Source of the DNA: Agapanthus africanus
Lineage: Eukaryota; Streptophyta; Magnoliopsida; Asparagales; Amaryllidaceae
Length of the DNA: 64,000 nucleotides
Direction of reading: 5' to 3'
NCBI GenBank assembly: GCA_030015575.1
Contig: JASDDO010000026.1
Coordinates: 456,173,096 to 456,237,095, forward strand
Position 1 is the stretch's first letter. The number at the start of each line of letters is the position of its first letter. This document shows, piece by piece, positions 58,217-64,000 of this stretch. The notes under the pieces were generated by a model. The model was given only the letters and a program-made list of their open reading frames with translations. It had not been told where the DNA came from and did not search any database. The position numbers and the translations under genes are program-made.

Positions 58217-59158
58217 CACCCAAACAATAGAATTATTTTTAGATGATGTTTACGTTTCGAAAGTAAAAATTTTCGTTTTTCGAAACTCGAAATCAAGTTT
58301 CTGTCTTTTTTATAATCTCTAAAATTTTTTTAAACAAGTGCTAAGATCTTGTTGTGAGATATAAAAACTTGGGAAGAAAAATGAGGACCTAATTCTAAGA
58401 AAAAACCGACAGAAATGCTCATTTTACCGACCTGGGCTATTTTGTTTTGGTTTCTGGTCCCTGTTTTTTTTTTCCAGGTGTTTACTGTCATGAAAACTTG
58501 GTTTTTGGTTATGTTTGTTTTGGTCCAGATTTCGTCTACTGCTATCTTTGCATTCGGACAACACGGAAAGCTTTAAACTGAAACTTTTGCATCGTTTATA
58601 TCTTTGTGTTCGTATCTGTGGCTATATACGTCGTCTAATTGCTATAGTTCCATTATACAGGGTTGCAAATACTTGCTTCCGTTGTGTTCATGTATATCTT
58701 GTGATGATTTATCAGATAGTCATTGTGGATAGCCCCTCATCTTAGAATGTTTGTATATTCGTTTAATCGGGATGAGCGGCCGGATTGTGACCGTCGTTAT
58801 CGCTTGATGTATATTGTTTCATTGGAACACGACCGGGTTGAGGTCGATATTACCATTGTATATCCATTCATTCTTGTATTAGGATAACCCATGATGAAGT
58901 GCTCTTAGCCAGGTTCTAGAGTGTGTTAGATGGTCGTCTCATGGTGATATGTTCGAGCCACCTCGCTATAGAATTGGCGGACTATTCACCGCACTTGTAG
59001 GGATTTAGGATAAACCTACGGTGGAGTGCTCAAGTTACCTGATTCCATGAAGTGGCGGGTGGTCCACTCATGTCATTAAGTAATGGTTGCCTCACTTATA
59101 GAATTGAAGGGTAGCTTGCCGCACTTGTATGGGTTTTTGCTTTAGGTGATGTTCAAGC
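58217..59158 (+). other. leader of copia D with doubled module
   Basis: No coding signal. A module from GGATAA to CCGCACTTGTAGGG occurs twice in tandem (58882-59007 and 59008 to about 59140). In leaders A, B and C the matching module (GGATAGACCCAAGGAG to CTCGTAGGGGTC) occurs once. Confidence 0.65.
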
Positions 59159-61372
59159 TGTTAGTAGTATGTATGCCCTAGAGGCCAGTATTGTACAGAT
59201 TATGTATATTATATTGGATGCTTGAACATATATAGAGATGACTTTCTTGCTCGACATGATAGTATGCTATCTGGTTGCTATTTATCTTAACATGTACACT
59301 AGTCTCTTTATACTGTCTTATAGTTACATGTTGGTAAAGCCCTTAGGATTTGTACTTGACTACCTAGATTATGATGCAGATCATACTAGTGGGGACATGG
59401 TAGTCCATAAGTACATCCTTCAAGGTCCCTAGTCGTGGGTGTATCGAGACGGGGCATCGATATACCAGTGTAGACTAGCGTATACGCTTCTCGACCCATG
59501 TGATGGGCGATGGATGATCCCATATCCATTGGTGTTTGACATCAGAGATGGTATACGGGTGCTCAGTGGAGACTGGGTACACTGGACGGACTCGCCGAGA
59601 ACTCCCAGATGGTATTATACCTCACGTCAGATGGCAGTTCTCAGGTGACACTTGTACAGGTTAGTCTGTAGACCCGAGATCGTCATAGAGTCTTGTGTGA
59701 TTCCCACTGTGCTTTGATCTCCACCTTACCACGTCCATGAGGGCGTGCAAAACGGTGGTCTTTGGGTACAGTCCCGAGTCACATGGAGGCAATGAGCGAT
59801 AGGAGGGGTTTCGTCTCTCCCGGTATTGGGAGTTGATGTTGCGCTGTGCTCGATTGGCCGTAGCAGGGAAGTCCCTGGCCAGGGCTGATCAGAGATTTAC
59901 TGGTAAGTGTTACCAGTAGTTTCTCGACCCGTTACGAGCCTCACATCGGCACGACTTATCGGGTTATTGGGGTCTGACGTATACCACCCCTAGACTTGAT
60001 ATGCGACGTATCAGACGAAGAGACTGGACTGTATGGTAAGTGTTACTGGTCGGATTCGCAGGAGTGTGAGCGGACTAGCTCGTCGATCTTATGATCGCTC
60101 AATACCCGGGTGGCCGTTACGTTTAGCAGACCGCTTGCGGCTTGTGGGTGCTTGATATGATCATCATCTGCTACCGGCGTATTGACGAGTCTTTAGAGTC
60201 CTACACAGAGGTTTCCTGGCTCAAGCGAAACGAAATAGGAGCGCATATGAGATATGTGCAGGACCGAGAATAATGCGTGTATGTGATACCGCATTTCATT
60301 CTCGCGATATATGTTTCGATTGGTTATATTCGATATGACCTAGTTATCGAATCATTGATTCGATAAATCGATACATTACATTCTAGTCGGTTATGTGCGA
60401 CATGACCGGATCATTGAATCAAATGTTGATTTAATGATTTAATGCATAATTATATATTTGATATATTGCATTGCATTAACTAGTATTGGTTCACTTTAAA
60501 CGGATTTTTCTCACTTGTTGCACATTGTATATGTGATATACTATTGTGCACTTTTTATGTATCATGTTTGATGATACTTGACCATATTGTTAAGTGTATG
60601 GAATTAAACCATAGTTAACTTGAGATTAGGGTTTTATTTATGCCTTTATTCATTTAATTGTTTATTCATTTATTTGGATAAAGATTTAGAGGAGAATGGT
60701 GGCATTTCTTGTTTTATGTTGAAGCTTCAAGAAGCTTTGACTTTGCTAACCATCCTTATCTTCATGCTTAACCCTAACCCTCTAAAGTGACCATGGTTTA
60801 TTCTCTACACTTAACCCTAGTTTAGTTATGATAAGTATTTGATTTTCTATTTTCTTTTTATCATAACTTATCATAACTAGCTCATCTTCTTCTTCTTCTT
60901 CAAGCTTGCTACAAAAATGGCAACTTGAGTTAAAGTGAGATAAATCCAATTCTAAAGTGAACCCACCTCATATTTCTTCACCCTCTACCTCTTGCCAAGT
61001 TGTTTTGGCTGTTTACTTCACAAGTTTCACAAGTTTGTGAAGTCGGAGCTTGAGTTTGTGCAACCTCGACGTAGATCGTCTTTGACACGAAGCCGACGAC
61101 CTATTCCACACGTTTCTCCGATGAAGCCGTCACGAGAGTTCAAGCTTCAAGATGGACAGCGAGAGGACGCCCTTGCGGAGCCGTGGAGGTGGATATCCGG
61201 ATCTACAAAGGTTGTAATTTCCGTATCCCAGTAGTTAACTGTTAACTAGCTTTCTATTTCGCCTAAACATCTAGTTTAAGATCCGTAGTCTAGGGTTTCT
61301 CGGCATCAAAAATTTTAATTTGGCATGTTCGATGCCTTGTGAGAACCCACTAGGGTGCCTAGGAACCTTACA
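59159..61372 (+). repeat. 5' LTR of copia C
   Basis: TGTTAGTAGTATG to CCTTACA, with CCCTGGCCAGGG at 59873-59884 and hairpin CTGGTAA-GTG-TTACCAG at 59900-59916. Confidence 0.9.
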
Positions 61373-61373
61373 C

Positions 61374-61385
61374 TGGTATCAGAGC
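61374..61385 (+). other. primer binding site of copia C
   Basis: TGGTATCAGAGC one base after the LTR. Confidence 0.9.
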
Positions 61386-64000
61386 CTAGCTAGAGCCTTA
61401 GGCGAAGTCCCGACGACGTTTGAAACCCGATCGAACCGAAATCCAAAACCGTAAAATGCTCTCTGGACTTTTTCTAAAAATTCGGATTTTTGTCAATTAA
61501 AAATATGTAGAAAATCAAGCAGGGTGTTATTAGAATTACTGTGAAATACGAGGGGCTAATTCGACTTTTCCACCGCGCAAGCGCGGCACATGCTAGGCAT
61601 GTGCGGCGCTTCCGCGGCAGTACTGTTCCCTTGTTTAATATTTTCTGCACAGTAACTCTTGTAATATAATGCTATATTTTCTGGGATATTTTTATTGTGA
61701 CTTTACAGAAGAGTATTTTGGGGTTGCTTTGGGGATTCGTTTATTCAATCGGGTTATCAAATTTTGTCTTAGTGTTTTTCCAGATAACTGTAGAATATGT
61801 TAAAGAGTTCGACCGGATATAAATACCCAGGTTTTCCCCTGCCGGAATAATTCCAAGTGTTGGATTTTTCTGTGGTTAAAAGACGTTCTGAGTAGTGCAA
61901 GTAACGCGATGGTCCCTCTAGAAGACACAAACCTTAACTCGATTATGTGACCGTCTTGAACTGCCCTTTGAACCTTCGGGTTTGGGGCAGTACGGCGTGC
62001 CACATGTGAGGCGTTGGCTTGACCCTTCTACGGCTGGACCGTTGGTACTGAGGTATGAAGTGAATGTCTTTGAACCTATTTCATGTGTTGATCGGTGTCG
62101 GGAAAATTTGGGTGTTCGAATGTTCGATCGGAAAGTTTGATATATTCTATTTATCCGGAATTGGATACAATAATTGGAATTCATAAACAGTTATGAGATA
62201 ACTGGATGAATGTTATAAATCTAGCAATTTAGTCCCATATGATATTGAAAAGAGTTTTCGATAATGAGACTAAAATGCGGGATTTATATCTGTTAGGCAT
62301 GCGATGTCTAAAGAGGTTGCGGATTCCAACTGTTGTAGTTTTACACTTTCTTTTCTGTGACCGTAAGTGTAGTATGTTCATATCGCCGGTTTCGTTGCTA
62401 TACGTCAACGACAATTGGGGTATGCATACTTACTTACGTTGATGACATGTGATGTTATGTGTTGCTGGATATGTTATATTGGATCGTCGTATTCGAATAG
62501 CCGGGGGTTTTTATGTGAGATGAGTGTTTTTCATTTTCATTCATGTAAAAACTTGTATGTAATATTCTTTATTTGGGGCACTTCCAGGTAGCGGAAGCTG
62601 TCACCCTTTGTATATTATTTACTTTTCCGCATTAGGATAGACCCAAGGAGGGGAGCACAAGTAACCGGGTTCTGGGGTCCAGTGGGAGACCAACTCGAGG
62701 AGTCGAGTCCGGGTCTCCTAACCCTAGAATTGGCAGGGTTGCTTGCCTCTCTCGTAGGGGTCTAGGGGTGTGGGATTGGCTATTCATCACGACCGTGGAA
62801 TCCGTGTTTTATACTGGCTCGTATTGAAAACACGGACGTCCTAGTATATCCAATATTTCATATGTTTCTTCTGCTGCGATATCTGTGTTGTGATTCTGTG
62901 ATGGATATAGTATATAGTATATATGATATATTATATAGACATTACTTATGTTTTACACCCGCGCTAGCCCTGCCCTGCTCTGTCGTTAGTTACCTAACCT
63001 AACGGTGCACGATGGGACATCGAGGCGAATGCGGATGGCATAAGTGTACGTCATATCTATCTGTGATGTTTAGGTATTTAAATAATGGGACTTCATTAAT
63101 GTGATTAATGAAAGATAAGAAACCTAAGATGTTGTAGAATCGAATTTTAAAATAAAACAGGTAGCTACAGTTCTTGCTTTGCACAGCGGTATATATGATA
63201 TACCCCGCACCTTATTCGATGAGGAAAGGACCGAGATCCCTTCACCGGGAGTGACTCCTTTAGCAATAACTGGCAGATGCTACACACTCGGTTTGCTTTT
63301 GACTGCTTTTGGGTTTTTGCTTTGCACAGCGATATATATGATATATCCCGCACCTCATTCGATGAGGAAAGGACCGAGATCCCTTCACCGGGAGTGACTC
63401 CTTTAGCAAAACCAGAAAAGCCTCAAAATCACTCCATTTTAAAACTTCATTTGATTCTACAACGATATCAAGTTCATTACGCAATAGGTTTTCAGAAAAA
63501 CCTGTCGTAGCCCTCCGTCATTTCAGATAAGTCCTGTTTAGTATTCGTGCTGCGTTTGTTGACCTTGTCAAGGCGCAGTGTGCGGTAGCTAACCAGTATT
63601 TGTCTGCTTATGCATATGATGCAGATTGGGTTAGGGTAGTCGTACGGCCTTGTTGACCTTGTCAAGGGTCGTACGGGTGGGTTTGATTCAATCAAGAAAT
63701 GACGGGTTGAACTTGACTTGCGGTCTATGGTTTGTTGACCTTGTCAAGGTCATAGATCGTTCGGGGCAAAATATTATCGGGAATTTCAAGTGTTGAAATT
63801 TGCAATGAGATTGCATACCTTCTATGAGATAGTTGGATCCCGATACCCACTGTGAGTAAGAGTTACTCCTGGGAGAGTTTTATACATTACAATTAGCCAA
63901 TCAAGTAGGTGTCTAGAAAGGTGTTAACGAGGTTACGCCTCTGGGAAAACGAGGTTTACAGTAATTAGGTTCGTGCGAAAGCACGGGGGACCTCCCTCAA
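61386..64000 (+). other. structured leader of copia C
   Basis: It aligns with leaders A and B. It has a GC-rich hairpin with inner CACATGC-TAG-GCATGTG (61587-61603), hairpin TTCATTAAT/ATTAATGAA (63092-63112), bracket stem GTTGTAGAATC/GATTCTACAAC (63131-63463), the triple stem-loop array (63550-63759) and the hairpin TCGTGC-GAAA-GCACGG (63971-63986). No convincing coding frame. Confidence 0.75.
63550..63759 (+). other. triple stem-loop array in leader C
   Basis: The same hairpin TTGAC-CTT-GTCAA three times (63559-63571, 63653-63665, 63735-63747), each inside its own outer arms: CTGCG/CGCAG (63550-63554, 63574-63578), CGTACG/CGTACG (63641-63646, 63670-63675), CGGTCTATG/CATAGATCG (63721-63729, 63751-63759). 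Confidence 0.78.

Larger units (their letters stand above)
53234..59158 (+). mobile_element. copia D complex: LTR, short internal remnant, LTR, leader
   Basis: First LTR 53234-55282, primer site 55283-55294, a short internal stretch ending in RNase H remnants, polypurine tract 56090-56101, second LTR 56102-58204, then a second primer site (58205-58216) and a leader to 59158, where copia C begins. The two LTRs are clearly diverged (roughly 15 percent in their first 200 bp), so this is the oldest copia here. The possible target site AGTGG (53229-53233) has no partner in the window. Fossil, broken. Confidence 0.82.
59159..64000 (+). mobile_element. copia C, 5' LTR and leader, cut by the window end
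   Basis: LTR 59159-61372, primer site 61374-61385, leader to the window end. The LTR and leader are close relatives of those of copia B (TGTTAG start, same inserted 93-bp pair). Possible left target site CAAGC (59154-59158); its partner would lie outside. Confidence 0.88.

Overview
This is plant nuclear DNA. It holds one spliced host gene and is otherwise almost entirely transposable elements, including several layers of nested LTR retrotransposons. The evidence for a plant is a GAUT-type (GT8) pectin galacturonosyltransferase, Ty1/copia elements of the Angela/Tork type primed from the TGGTATCAGAGC site, and an Athila-type Ty3 element with the TGGCGCCGTTGCCGGGG primer site. I cannot name the species.

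Layout. 1-5339: 3' part of an Angela-like copia element with its 3' LTR, sitting in a leftover Ty3-type LTR piece (5341-5549). 5933-15491: a GAUT10/GAUT11-like gene of two coding exons (5933-6082 and 14154-15491) around an 8.1 kb intron. The intron carries an L1 relic, a GC-rich insert with a 10-bp target duplication, and a tRNA-like relic. 15492-16739: 3' flank. 16740-52078: a four-deep nest. A non-autonomous Ty3-like element (TSD ACTAT) is broken by copia A (18560-48597, TSD CCCTA). Copia A is broken by an Athila-like element in reverse orientation (23303-42861, TSD ATGTT). That element is broken by copia B (25362-35977, TSD GATAT). All four target duplications can be read directly. LTR divergence, compared by eye in sample blocks, falls from about 6 percent in the two outer elements to about 2 percent in the two inner ones, which agrees with the nesting order. 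52248-52812: a hAT-type MITE with an 8-bp TSD. 53234-59158: an old copia complex (D) arranged LTR, short internal piece, LTR, leader. 59159-64000: 5' LTR and leader of copia C, which runs off the window.

The most unusual signal is in the copia elements. Elements A, B and C have leaders of more than 2 kb between primer site and gag that hold a series of inverted repeats. Three successive stem-loops share an apical hairpin. Its sequence differs between A, B and C, yet it stays paired by compensatory or wobble changes and is nearly the same in all three copies within one element. The same leaders carry a GAAA-capped hairpin, further covarying stems and a CCGCGG-rich long hairpin. A related CCGCGG palindrome also occurs in the unrelated Athila-like LTR. 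The copia LTRs carry their own covarying palindrome and hairpin. This looks like an undescribed structured RNA system of these retrotransposons. Its function is unknown.

The host gene is also unusual. It keeps its catalytic motifs but lacks about 40 residues of a segment that GAUT proteins normally conserve just before LNHLRFY, and a copia LTR in the same orientation ends about 600 bp before its start codon.
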